DNA from: Actinospica acidithermotolerans
Lineage (GTDB): Bacteria; Actinomycetota; Actinomycetes; Streptomycetales; Catenulisporaceae
Length of the DNA: 41,062 nt
Direction of reading: 5' to 3'
NCBI RefSeq assembly: GCF_018139625.1
Contig: NZ_JAGSOH010000070.1
Location: forward strand, 1-41,062
In this document: positions 15,400 to 22,687 of the stretch, piece after piece
Position numbering within the stretch: position 1 is the first letter of the stretch
How the letters are laid out: each line of letters starts with the position of its first letter
Translations under genes and position numbers: made by a program
The notes under the pieces: generated by a model
What the model was told of the DNA's origin: nothing
Database searches by the model: none
Seen by the model: the letters and a program-made list of their open reading frames with translations, nothing else

Positions 15400-15792
15400 A
15401 TGTCCCGCCCGTCGGTGAAGTACACCGCCACCGTGATCGGCACCCCGACGCCGCGCACGCTCGCGCGCTTCTACGCCGAACTGCTCGGCTGGGAGATCGG
15501 CGCCGACGAGCCGGAGTGGGCCACGGTACGCAACCCGGAGGGCGGCGCCGGGCTCTCCTTCCAGATCGAGGAGCACCACCGGCGCCCGGTCTGGCCGGGC
15601 AGCGCGAGCGACCAGCAGATGATGATGCACCTGGACTTCGAGGTCGACGACCTCGAAGCCGCGAGCAAGCACGCCGTCTCGCTCGGCGCCGTCGTCGCGC
15701 ACTTCCAGCCGCAGGACGACGTCGTCGTGCACTTCGACCCGGACGGGCACCCGTTCTGCCTCTGGATCGCCGTCGCGGCGGCAGAGGGTTGA
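15400..15792 (+). CDS. VOC (glyoxalase/bleomycin-resistance fold) family protein
   Basis: 130 residues with two beta-alpha-beta-beta-beta halves: 'TPTPRTLARFYAELLGWEI' opens the first, and 'MMHLDFEVDDLEAASKHAVSLGA' the second, ending with 'FDPDGHPFCLWIA'. That last segment is the most recognisable VOC signature. Histidine in 'HLDFEV' and the residue near 'GHPF' could bind a metal, but the first-half metal ligand is not obvious, so enzymatic activity is unsure. GGAGG lies 5-6 nt before the ATG. Confidence 0.85.
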   Translation: MSRPSVKYTATVIGTPTPRTLARFYAELLGWEIGADEPEWATVRNPEGGAGLSFQIEEHHRRPVWPGSASDQQMMMHLDFEVDDLEAASKHAVSLGAVVAHFQPQDDVVVHFDPDGHPFCLWIAVAAAEG

Positions 15793-15816
15793 GACGGGCG
15801 CCCGGTGGGCCGGCGG

Positions 15817-16626
15817 TCAGGCGGTCGGGACGGTCAGCAGCACGTCGCCGGCCGTCGTGGCGACCTGGAACTTCTGGATGTCCGAGGCGTTCATCGCCAC
15901 GCCGCCGGGGATGGTCGCCGTCGCGCCGACCGCGTCGGGCGCCCACCAGGTGCTCGCGACGACCTTGTTGCCGTGCCCGTCCAGCGCGTACAGCACGCAG
16001 TCGTCGCCGGCCTTGACGCCCTTGAGCGAGATCTGGACCCAGCTGCCCCACTCGGTCGAGCGGTACTGCACAGTCCCGGAGACCCCGTCGGCCTTGTTCG
16101 CCGCGCTGACCGTCTCGATCCCGGCGGCCTCGGGCGCACCGGAACTCGGCCGGGTTCCGGCGTAGATCCCGATGGCCGCGGCGGCCACCAGCACGCCGGA
16201 GATCAGCGCCGCCGTCGCCGGCCGCATCTTCGTGCTGCGGCGGGCGCGGCGCGAGGACGGCCGCGAGGACGGGCTCGGCTGCGGGGGACGCGGGCTGCCG
16301 CCGGGACGCTGGCCGCCGGGCAGGCTCGGATTGGCGCGCAGCCGGACGTCTGACGGCGATTCCGCGACGCCCAGCAGGCCGGCGCGCGCGCTGAGGCGCT
16401 CCCACATGCCCGGGTCCGGCGCCGCGTCGGCCTCGGCGTAGGAGGTGAAGGCCTCCACCGGGACCTTCGAGAGCAGGCCCGCCACGGGTGCCAGCGCCGC
16501 GTACTCGGCCTGGCACGCCGGGCACTGCGTCAGATGCGCGCGCATCCGCTCCGCCTCGTCGGACTCCAGGGCGCCCACCAGATACGCGCCCAGCTCCTCA
16601 CGCCACGGATGTGCTTCCTCGTTCAT
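15817..16626 (-). CDS. Membrane anti-sigma factor with zinc-binding (ZAS) motif, RskA-like
   Basis: 269 residues. The cytoplasmic ZAS region has H31-x3-C35-x2-C38 (HLTQCPAC) after 'LGAYLVGALESDE', the helix that grips the sigma factor. A proline/serine-rich basic linker (about 100-134) leads to one membrane segment (135-156), and the remaining ~110 residues lie outside the cell and form an RskA-like beta domain. The gene overlaps the sigma gene stop by 4 nt (ATGA, 16623-16626). It should hold the sigma factor inactive until the outer domain is cleaved; the trigger is unknown. Confidence 0.88.
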   Translation of the reverse strand: MNEEAHPWREELGAYLVGALESDEAERMRAHLTQCPACQAEYAALAPVAGLLSKVPVEAFTSYAEADAAPDPGMWERLSARAGLLGVAESPSDVRLRANPSLPGGQRPGGSPRPPQPSPSSRPSSRRARRSTKMRPATAALISGVLVAAAAIGIYAGTRPSSGAPEAAGIETVSAANKADGVSGTVQYRSTEWGSWVQISLKGVKAGDDCVLYALDGHGNKVVASTWWAPDAVGATATIPGGVAMNASDIQKFQVATTAGDVLLTVPTA

Positions 16627-17249
16627 CGCGTCAGCCCCCTTTCCGCAAAGGCCGACCGCAGTGCACGCAACGCGTAGTACGTGCGGGATTTCACCGTACC
16701 CGGCGGCACGCCGAGCGTCTTCGCGGCCTCCGCCACCGAGGAGCCGCGGTAGTAGGTCTCGATGATCACGGCGCGGTGCTCTTCGCTGAGGGCGTCGAGC
16801 GCCTCGGCCATCTGCAGCGCGTCCAGCGTCTGCTCGAAGGCGTCGTCCGTCGGATCGGGCACGGAGCCCGCCCAGTCCTCGCCGAGCCGGTCCTCGCCGA
16901 CCTCGCGCGGCCGTGCCTGGCGCGCGCGTACCGAGTCGATCACCAGGTTGCGCGCGACGGCGAACAGCCAGGCGCGCACGGATCCGCGGTCCGGGTCGAG
17001 CGCGTCCGGGTGGGTCCAGGCGCGCAGCAGCGTCTCCTGGACGATGTCCTCCGCGGCCTGCCGGTCGCCGTGCATCTGGCGCAGCACGTATCCGAACAGC
17101 GGCCCGGAGTACTGCTCGTAGAGCGCCCGAAGGCGTTCCTCATCGGCGCGCGCCGGCGTCTCGACCGCGGCGCCGGACGTGCGGGCGGCTCTGCCGAAAG
17201 AGCGTTTCAACGGCTCCGCTCCGGTCCGGGGTTGTCTGGGCTCGGCCAT
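16623..17249 (-). CDS. ECF-type RNA polymerase sigma factor
   Basis: 208 residues, normal ECF size. Region 2 (about 42-110): 'LYEQYSGPLFGYVLRQM', 'AAEDIVQETLLRAW' and 'VRAWLFAVARNLVIDSVRAR'. Region 4 (about 150-200): 'MAEALDALSEEHRAVIIETYYRG', HTH 'SVAEAAKTLGVPPGTVKSRTYYALRALR'. Region 3 is absent, as expected. It is coupled to the ZAS anti-sigma gene, an arrangement like mycobacterial SigK/RskA or SigL/RslA. The ATG at 17249 lacks a clear ribosome-binding site; longer frames upstream are a by-product of high GC. An ECF-like promoter at 17314-17337 suggests self-activation. Confidence 0.88.
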   Translation of the reverse strand: MAEPRQPRTGAEPLKRSFGRAARTSGAAVETPARADEERLRALYEQYSGPLFGYVLRQMHGDRQAAEDIVQETLLRAWTHPDALDPDRGSVRAWLFAVARNLVIDSVRARQARPREVGEDRLGEDWAGSVPDPTDDAFEQTLDALQMAEALDALSEEHRAVIIETYYRGSSVAEAAKTLGVPPGTVKSRTYYALRALRSAFAERGLTR

Positions 17250-17313
17250 ACTACCCGCGGAAGCCGGTGCGGAGAGTAGTCCCGCGCTCCCCAGTGTGCT
17301 CACACCCCGATGC

Positions 17314-17337
17314 ACGCTTCGCGGGTGTCTCCGGTTC
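17314..17337 (-). promoter_or_regulatory. Candidate ECF promoter of the sigma/anti-sigma operon
   Basis: On the minus strand TGAACC is followed by 16 nt and CGTG, close to the general ECF form GGAAC-N16-CGT. It lies 65-88 nt upstream of the sigma start codon. Autoregulation is common in such operons; here it is inferred. Confidence 0.45.
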
Positions 17338-17364
17338 AACCTCTGTCCGAAAAGATGCGCCTCC

Positions 17365-17393
17365 TTGACAGGAAAACTTGTCGGAGTGAGACT
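17365..17393 (+). promoter_or_regulatory. Promoter of the ArsR-SRPBCC operon with overlapping inverted repeat
   Basis: TTGACA (17365-17370), a 17-bp spacer, then GAGACT (17388-17393) put the start point at the ATG at 17400. GACA-N8-TGTC (17367-17382) overlaps the -35 and spacer and may be the operator for the regulator encoded right behind it. Confidence 0.6.
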
Positions 17394-17399
17394 TGGTCC

Positions 17400-18032
17400 A
17401 TGCAGGAGATCGCCGTCATCAACGAGCCGGAGGCCGCGCGCAGCGCGCTCGACCCGGTGCGTGCGCGGCTGCTGGCCGCGCTCGCCGAGCCGGCCTCGGC
17501 CAGCAGCGCCGCGAAGAAGGTGGGCCTCAGCAGGCAGAAGGCCAACTACCACCTGCACGAGCTCGAGCAGTACGGGCTGGTGGAGCTGGTCGAGGAGCGC
17601 CGCCGCGGCAACATGCTCGAGCGGGTGCTGCAGGCCAGTGCGGCCTCGTTCGTCATCTCCCCGGCCGTGCTCGCCGAGCTGGCGCCGGATCCGCGGGAGA
17701 GCCCGGACCACCTCTCCGCCCGCTGGCTGGTCGCCCTCGCGGCGCGCATGCTGCGCGAGGTGGGGGAGCTGATGCGCGGCTCGCGCGCGGCCGGAAAGCC
17801 GTTGGCCACCTTCGCGATCGACGGCGAGGTGCGGTTCGCCTCGGCCGCGGAGCGGGCGCTGTTCGCCGAGGAACTCGGCCTCGAGGTGCGCCGCCTGGTC
17901 GCCAAGTACCACGATGAGAAGGCGCCCGGCGGCCGCGATCACCGGGTCGTCGTCGCCCTGCACCCGAGCCTGAAGCCGCCGGCCGCGCCCGCGGCGCCCG
18001 GACCCGGGTCGGCGGCCGGGCCGGATTCCTGA
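17400..18032 (+). CDS. ArsR-family winged-helix regulator
   Basis: 210 residues. Residues about 12-75 are a winged helix: 'DPVRARLLAALAEPASASSA', recognition helix 'SRQKANYHLHELEQYGLVEL', wing 'EERRRGNMLERVLQAS'. The second half (helices rich in Ala/Arg) probably dimerises. No metal-binding cysteines are present. It is directly upstream of an SRPBCC (AHSA1-type) gene, a pairing seen repeatedly in actinobacteria, with 30-40 bp between them. The promoter predicts a leaderless transcript starting at this ATG. Confidence 0.85.
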   Translation: MQEIAVINEPEAARSALDPVRARLLAALAEPASASSAAKKVGLSRQKANYHLHELEQYGLVELVEERRRGNMLERVLQASAASFVISPAVLAELAPDPRESPDHLSARWLVALAARMLREVGELMRGSRAAGKPLATFAIDGEVRFASAAERALFAEELGLEVRRLVAKYHDEKAPGGRDHRVVVALHPSLKPPAAPAAPGPGSAAGPDS

Positions 18033-18071
18033 AGCCAAGTCCGTAGCCGAGCCTGAGGAGCAGTGAGCCGT

Positions 18072-18791
18072 ATGTCCAAGCAGTTCGAGGTCCGCCGCGA
18101 AGTCGTCATCCAGGGTACGCCCGAGCAGATCTTCGCCGCCGTGACCCGGGAGACCGCCGCGTGGATGTTCCCCGTCGAGGAGGTCCCCTCGGTCGGCGGT
18201 CTCGGGCCGGAGGATCCGAAGGTGAAGATCTGGCAGCCGCCGGAACACGTGCAGATCCGCGTGGAGGGGCCGGACGGCTTCTTCAACGCGCTCGACTACC
18301 TGATCGAGGCCCGAGACGGCGGTACCGCGCACCTCCGCTACGTGCACAGCGGCGTGCTGATGCAGGACGACTGGCAGGACCAGTACGACGGCGTCGGCGC
18401 GCACACGGACTTCTACCTGCACAGCCTCGGCGTATACGTGCGCTACTTCGCCGGTCGGCCGGTGGAGTACGTGGCCGTCGCGGGCCCGCCGTCCTCGGCC
18501 AAGGCCGGTTCGATCGACGTGCTCAAGGCCGCGCTCGGCCTCGGTCCGGAGAGCAAGGTCGGCGACCCGCTCTCGCTGGAGGTGCCGAACTTCGGCTGGA
18601 TCGAGTCGGAGGTCGACTACCTCACCGAGCACTTCGTCGGGCTGCGCTGCTCGGGTGCGCTCTACCGGTTCTACGGGCGCGACGCGTTCGGCGGGACCGT
18701 GGACGCGGCGCACCACCTCTTCGAGCCGAAGACCCCGCTTGCCGAGGCGAGGTCCGCCTGGCAGGCCTGGCTCGACGGGGTGTTCGCCTAG
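18072..18791 (+). CDS. SRPBCC (START/AHSA1-type) domain protein
   Basis: About 239 residues. The N-terminal strand 'FEVRREVVIQGTPEQIFAAVT' is the standard opening of the SRPBCC fold, a helix-grip cavity that binds hydrophobic ligands. It is longer than a bare AHSA1 domain (~150), with an extra C-terminal part (about 160-239) resembling a second, partial grip. GAGGAG (18055-18060) is 11 nt before this ATG; a GTG at 18063 is nearer but only 2 nt from it. It is the second gene of the ArsR operon, so it is probably the regulated product. The ligand is unknown. Confidence 0.8.
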   Translation: MSKQFEVRREVVIQGTPEQIFAAVTRETAAWMFPVEEVPSVGGLGPEDPKVKIWQPPEHVQIRVEGPDGFFNALDYLIEARDGGTAHLRYVHSGVLMQDDWQDQYDGVGAHTDFYLHSLGVYVRYFAGRPVEYVAVAGPPSSAKAGSIDVLKAALGLGPESKVGDPLSLEVPNFGWIESEVDYLTEHFVGLRCSGALYRFYGRDAFGGTVDAAHHLFEPKTPLAEARSAWQAWLDGVFA

Positions 18792-19140
18792 CCGCCGGCC
18801 GCCGCGGTCCTGCTAGCCCGCGCAGGCTCGCGCGGCCCGGTCGGACATGCGGCGGCGCACGATGTCGGCGGGGGTCGGGAGGTCCTGGCGGTCTGGCGGT
18901 CTGGCGGTCTGCGTGGGGCCTGGTCGGGCTGTGCGGCGCGCACGATGTCGGCGGGGGTCGGGAGGTCTGGCGGTATGGCGGTCTGCGTGCGGTCTGGTCG
19001 GACCGTCTGCGTGGAGCCGTGTCAGGCTCGCGGCGGCGCGCGATGTCGGCGATCGGTCTGGCGGTCTGGCGGTCTGCGTGCGGCGTGGTCGGACTGTCTG
19101 CGTGGGGCCTAGCCGGGCTGTGCGGCGCGCACGACGGCGG
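18792..19140. repeat. ~95-bp degenerate repeats carrying copies of the mmuM-like gene's 3' end
   Basis: The 45-nt block at 19097-19140, which contains the stop of the downstream minus-strand gene (CTA on this strand, 19109-19111), recurs at 18907-18951 with about five changes and at 19005-19051 with more. Spacings are 98 and 92 bp; a partial copy starts near 18850. Between them are short GGCGGTCTGGCGGTCTGCGTG tracts. A 6-bp hairpin (18818-18835) may terminate the SRPBCC operon. No gene is visible. Confidence 0.75.
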
Positions 19141-20062
19141 CGACCTGGCGGATCGCGTCCGGGCCGACTCGGCAGCAGCCGCCGATCAGCCGTGCCCCGG
19201 CGTCGATCCAGGAGCGGACGAGGCCCGCGTCGAACGTGGACTCCTCGTGCCAGCTGCGGGTCTGCGCGTCCCAGGATTCGCCGCTGTTCGGGTAGACGAC
19301 GACCGGTTTGCCGGTTACCGAGCCGGCGATCTCGACCGCGGCGAGCACGTCTTGCGGGGCGCAGCAGTTCACGCCGACCGCGATGATCTCGGGGACTTCG
19401 GCGACCGTCGCGAAGGCCTCTTCGAGAGGCTGGCCCGCGCGCGTCTCGCGGCCGGCGATGCTGAAGGAGAGCCAGCAGGGCAGGCCGGAACCGCGGACGA
19501 GGTTCATCAGGGCCTTGGCCTCGTCCGCGTCCGGGATGGTCTCCAGCGCGAGCACGTCCGGCTGGGCTCCGGCGAGGGTTTCCAGGCGGGGCGCGTGGAA
19601 GGCCTCGAGATCGCCGATGCTCAGGCCGTAGCCGCCGCGGTACTCCGAGCCGTCCGCCAGCACCGCGCCGTAGGGTCCGACGGAGGCCGCGACCCAGCGC
19701 TCGCGCGATGGCAGGTCGTCGTGCTCGGCGGCGGCTGCCTCGGCGTCGCGGGCCAGTTCGACGCTGCGCCGCATCAGCTGGGCGGCGTGGGAGTGGTCGA
19801 TGCCGCGCGTCGCGAAGCCCTGGAAGCTCGCCTGGTAGCTGGAGGTGATCACGAGCTGGGCGCCGGCCGCGAAGTAGGCGGCGTGCGCGGCGGTGATCTG
19901 CGCCGGATCGTCGGCCAGCAGGCGCGCCGACCAGAGGTCGTCGCGCAGGTCAGCGCCCTGCGCCTCGAGCTGGTTCGACAGCCCGCCGTCGAGCACGACC
20001 GGGCCCGCCGCGAGGGCGTGCGCCAGCGACGTGGTCGCGGGGACCGCCTGGGGGATGGTCAT
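19109..20062 (-). CDS. mmuM: Homocysteine S-methyltransferase
   Basis: 317 residues. The fold's opening 'GPVVLDGGLSNQLEAQGADL', the central 'GPYGAVLADGSEYRGGYGLS' and the zinc-binding cysteines (C234 in VNCCAP; C296/C297 in 'LIGGCC') are all present. It makes methionine from homocysteine with S-methylmethionine or SAM as donor, in the cytoplasm, without cobalamin or folate. AGGAGG lies 9 nt before the ATG at 20062, and that site is the right arm of a 12-bp inverted repeat in the leader (20070-20148). An upstream ATG at 20107 is unlikely. The 3' end lies in a repeat array. Confidence 0.9.
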   Translation of the reverse strand: MTIPQAVPATTSLAHALAAGPVVLDGGLSNQLEAQGADLRDDLWSARLLADDPAQITAAHAAYFAAGAQLVITSSYQASFQGFATRGIDHSHAAQLMRRSVELARDAEAAAAEHDDLPSRERWVAASVGPYGAVLADGSEYRGGYGLSIGDLEAFHAPRLETLAGAQPDVLALETIPDADEAKALMNLVRGSGLPCWLSFSIAGRETRAGQPLEEAFATVAEVPEIIAVGVNCCAPQDVLAAVEIAGSVTGKPVVVYPNSGESWDAQTRSWHEESTFDAGLVRSWIDAGARLIGGCCRVGPDAIRQVAAVVRAAQPG

Positions 20063-20069
20063 CGCGATT

Positions 20070-20148
20070 GCCTCCTGCCCGATCAGCTTCGTCGGATGTC
20101 CGATCACTCGATGGTAGCGCCGGGCGATCTTGATTCCGGGCAGGAGGC
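20070..20148 (-). promoter_or_regulatory. Leader structure that can mask the mmuM ribosome-binding site
   Basis: In the mmuM transcript, GCCUCCUGCCCG (20148-20137) and CGGGCAGGAGGC (20081-20070) are perfect 12-base complements, 55 nt apart. The second contains the AGGAGG site. The loop holds smaller stems, including UCGG-ACAU-CCGA. Formation of the long helix would block translation. I see no match to a SAM, SAH or cobalamin riboswitch known to me. Confidence 0.6.
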
Positions 20149-20186
20149 GGCTGACGCGTGTTCAGGCCGGGCGCCGCGGCCGCGGG

Positions 20187-21005
20187 TCAGGCCTTCCGGC
20201 AGAGGATCTCGCCGTGCGGCAGGCACAGCCAGCCGTCCTCGTCGGCGGCCCAGTCCCGCCAGACCTGGGCGATCCGCTCCAGGTCCTCGGTCGTCGCGCT
20301 GCCGCCCTCGACCGCGACCCGCGCGAACTCGGACTTGGTCGCCCGGTCCGCCCACGACGAGCCCCACCAGGCGCGCTCGGCGTCCGTGCTGTAGCACCAC
20401 GAGGACGTGCTGGCGACGATGTCCGCGCGGTCGAAACCGGCGCGGGCGGCCCAGGCCTTCAGGTGCCGGCCGCCGTCCGGCTCGCCCCCGTTCGCGCGGG
20501 CCACTTCGCGATACAGCCGGATCCACTCCTCGAGACCCGGGTTCTCCGGGTACCAGAAGAAGCCGCCGTAATCGCCGTCCCGCGCCGCCACGTAGCCGCC
20601 CGGCTTGCAGACCCGGCGCATCTCGGCCAGCGCCCGGACCGGGTCGCCGACGTGCTGCAGCACCTGGTGTGCGTGCACGACGTCGAAGGTGTCGTCCGGG
20701 AAGTCCAGCGCGTGCACGTCGCCGGTGACGAACTCTGTGCGGTCGGCCACGCCTTGCTCGGCAGCGGTCGCCCGCGCCTGCGCCAGGATGCCCTCCGCGT
20801 AGTCCAGGGCGACGACGCGGCCGGGCGAGACCAGCTTGGCCAGGTCGGCGGTGATCGTGCCCGGGCCGCAGCCCACGTCCAGGAGCGTCATCCCCGGACG
20901 CAGGTGCGGCAGCAGGTAGGCGGCGGAGTTCTCCGCCGTGCGCCAGGTGTGCGAGCTCAGCACCGAGGCGTGGTGGCCGTGGGTGTAGTGGGCCGTCTCA
21001 GACAT
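20187..21005 (-). CDS. Class I SAM-dependent methyltransferase
   Basis: 272 residues with a clear Rossmann core: motif I 'LLDVGCGPGTITADLA' (about 44-59), motif II acidic 'VVALDYAEGIL', 'VTGDVHALDFPDDTFDVVHAHQVLQHVGDP' spread over residues ~95-125, and motif III 'VCKPGGYVAARDGDY'. It looks like the UbiE/Methyltransf_11 group. The ATG at 21005 follows GAAGGAG at about 10 nt. The substrate is not readable. It lies upstream of mmuM in the same direction, 124 bp apart; a metabolic link through SAM is possible but unproven. Confidence 0.85.
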   Translation of the reverse strand: MSETAHYTHGHHASVLSSHTWRTAENSAAYLLPHLRPGMTLLDVGCGPGTITADLAKLVSPGRVVALDYAEGILAQARATAAEQGVADRTEFVTGDVHALDFPDDTFDVVHAHQVLQHVGDPVRALAEMRRVCKPGGYVAARDGDYGGFFWYPENPGLEEWIRLYREVARANGGEPDGGRHLKAWAARAGFDRADIVASTSSWCYSTDAERAWWGSSWADRATKSEFARVAVEGGSATTEDLERIAQVWRDWAADEDGWLCLPHGEILCRKA

Positions 21006-21107
21006 GGGAAGCAGACTCCTTCGTCGGGTGTCGCGGTACTGCGACCCTAGCAAGGTCGTCCATACTTCGGTCAATCTTGTCTCGAATAGCGATACCGCTG
21101 AGACGGC

Positions 21108-21815
21108 TCACTGCTGCATCGCGCGCTCCCGGATGATCCGCTTCAGGCCCTCCAGCAGCGTGGCGCGAACCGCCTCCGGGTTCTGGCCGAGCCCGGTCAG
21201 GATCTGCGCGGCGCCGTAGGCCGGATCGCGGTAGATGCCGAGCAGCAGGTGCTCGGTGCCGACGTAGTTGTGGCCGAGATCCAGGGCTTCGTCGAGGGCG
21301 CCGCGCATCGCCTCCTTGGCATGAGCCGAGCGCGGGATCGCGCCGACGGTCGGTTCCGGCTGCCCCGGCGTGCGCGCGAGCACCCGCTCCAGGACCGCCT
21401 CGCGGCTCACTCCGAGTTGCCGCAGGGCGAGCGCGGCCAGGCTGTCTTCGGGCTCGAACAGGGCGAGCAGCAGGTGCTCGGTGCCGCTCGTGGCGTGGCC
21501 GAGCGCCCGCGCCTGGTCGATCGAGCCCTGCGCGACGGCCTGGGCCTTCTTGGTGAAGCGGTTGAGGTTCGGGCCCCCGGTGTTGAACCGCTTGTGCGCG
21601 GCCTGCTTGCTCACCCCGAGGGCGCCGCTGAGCTCGGCCCAGGACATGCCGGCCTGGCGGCACTGGAAGACGAAGTGGTCGAGCAGCCGGTCGCCGAGCG
21701 TGTTGAGTTCGGCGGAGTACTCGGCCGCCTTCGTGAGCTGGCCGAGGGGGTCGTCGTCCGGAACCTCGTCGCGGACGGACTTGACGAGGTCCTGCAGGTT
21801 CGGTGTAGGCGTCAT
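21108..21815 (-). CDS. HTH-Clp_N protein: DNA-binding domain fused to two ClpA/C N-repeats
   Basis: 235 residues. Residues about 25-85 contain a helix-turn-helix, 'MSWAELSGALGVSKQAAHKRF'. They are followed by two Clp-N repeats: 'ALGHATSGTEHLLLALFEPED' (about 100-165) and 'LDLGHNYVGTEHLLLGIYRDP' (about 175-235). There is no AAA+ ATPase domain, so it is not a ClpC chaperone; it could be an adaptor or a regulator sensing Clp substrates. The ATG at 21815 has no Shine-Dalgarno sequence and is probably leaderless. Twin palindromes upstream suggest that it binds its own promoter. Confidence 0.85.
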   Translation of the reverse strand: MTPTPNLQDLVKSVRDEVPDDDPLGQLTKAAEYSAELNTLGDRLLDHFVFQCRQAGMSWAELSGALGVSKQAAHKRFNTGGPNLNRFTKKAQAVAQGSIDQARALGHATSGTEHLLLALFEPEDSLAALALRQLGVSREAVLERVLARTPGQPEPTVGAIPRSAHAKEAMRGALDEALDLGHNYVGTEHLLLGIYRDPAYGAAQILTGLGQNPEAVRATLLEGLKRIIRERAMQQ

Positions 21816-21816
21816 G

Positions 21817-21863
21817 CGTCAACCGTAAGTTGACGAACGTGAATCGTCAACCCAAAGTTGACG
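21817..21863. promoter_or_regulatory. Twin CGTCAAC-N5-GTTGACG operators and HTH-Clp_N promoter
   Basis: Two perfect 7-bp palindromes, CGTCAAC-N5-GTTGACG, lie at 21817-21835 and 21845-21863, 28 bp centre to centre. On the minus strand TTGACG (21850-21845) plus 17 bp plus TACGGT (21827-21822) make a good promoter whose start falls on the ATG at 21815. One operator covers the -35 and the other the -10. They may also affect the divergent glycosylase gene. Confidence 0.75.
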
Positions 21864-21889
21864 ATCTTCGGCCGGGGTACAGTGAGCGC

Positions 21890-22513
21890 GTGCCGCTCAG
21901 GGAGTTCTTCACCAGGACCGCGCCCGACGTGGCGCCCGAGCTGTTGGGCTGCCTGCTGACCGCGCGCTCGGAGGAGGGCTCAGTCACCGTCCGGATCACC
22001 GAGGTCGAGGCGTATGCCGGCGCGCGGGACCCCGCCTCGCACGCGTACCGCGGGAAGACGGCGCGCAACGCGGTCATGTTCGGACCGCCCGGGCACGCAT
22101 ACGTGTACTTCATCTACGGCCTGCACTACGCGGTCAACGCGGTCTGCATGCCGGAGGGCACCGGCGAAGGGGTGCTGATCCGGGCCGGAGAGGTCGTCGA
22201 CGGCCTCCCTCTCGCCCGCTCGCGCCGCGTCGCCTCGCGCGTCGACGCCGACCTGGCACGCGGGCCCGGCCGCCTCGCCACGGCCCTCGGACTCACCCGC
22301 GAGCTCAACGGCACCGACCTGTGCGAGTCGCTGGGCGCCCTGACGCTGGAGCCGGGAAAGCCCGTGGCTGGCGAGCTGATCCGCTCCGGACCGCGCGTCG
22401 GCGTCAGCCAGGCGGCGGACGTTCCGTGGCGCTTCCACGTCCACGGCGACCCCACGGTCAGCCCGTACCGCCGCGCAAAGCCCCGAAAAAGCGCTTCTGA
22501 CCAGGGCGTATAG
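21890..22513 (+). CDS. DNA-3-methyladenine glycosylase (Mpg/AAG family)
   Basis: 207 residues of the AAG fold. Landmarks: 'APELLGCLLTAR', 'RITEVEAYAGARDPASHAYRG' with the catalytic glutamate in 'EVEAY', 'MFGPPGHAYVYFIYGLHYAVN' and the late 'RGPGRLATALGL', 'RVGVSQAADVPWRF'. It removes alkylated purines from DNA, the first step of base excision repair. The GTG at 21890 is chosen over an ATG at 21830 because TACAGT ends 6 nt before it and homologues begin at 'PLxxFF'. It is divergent from the HTH-Clp_N gene and shares its twin operators. The C-terminal tail is basic. Confidence 0.9.
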   Translation: MPLREFFTRTAPDVAPELLGCLLTARSEEGSVTVRITEVEAYAGARDPASHAYRGKTARNAVMFGPPGHAYVYFIYGLHYAVNAVCMPEGTGEGVLIRAGEVVDGLPLARSRRVASRVDADLARGPGRLATALGLTRELNGTDLCESLGALTLEPGKPVAGELIRSGPRVGVSQAADVPWRFHVHGDPTVSPYRRAKPRKSASDQGV

Positions 22514-22625
22514 CGACACGTTAGTCAGATGTGAGGCGGTCTTGGCAAGCTTAACCCCGTCAGGCGGCGCAAGGCCTGTCGGCCAACAGGGGAGCTGACA
22601 GTTCAACGCGATCCAGATGGCAGAC

Positions 22626-22668
22626 GGCCGACGACCGGGCATCCCCACACTGTGCCCGGTCGCCGGCC
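22626..22668. terminator. Bidirectional terminator between glycosylase and rtcB
   Basis: A 16-bp stem with one A-C mismatch (GGCCGaCGACCGGGCA / TGCCCGGTCGcCGGCC) and an 11-nt loop, between two convergent genes. Confidence 0.7.
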
Positions 22669-22687
22669 GACCTGTGTCGCGCCGCGC

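Noticed and set aside
12932-16525. A 1197-codon minus-strand open frame
   Set aside because: It runs antisense to the MBL, secreted, VOC and anti-sigma genes with arginine-rich composition; only its last 23 codons are a gene (bL37-like).
16623-18716. A 697-codon frame ending in the sigma factor
   Set aside because: Upstream of 17249 it is antisense to the ArsR and SRPBCC genes; the sigma factor has normal length from 17249.
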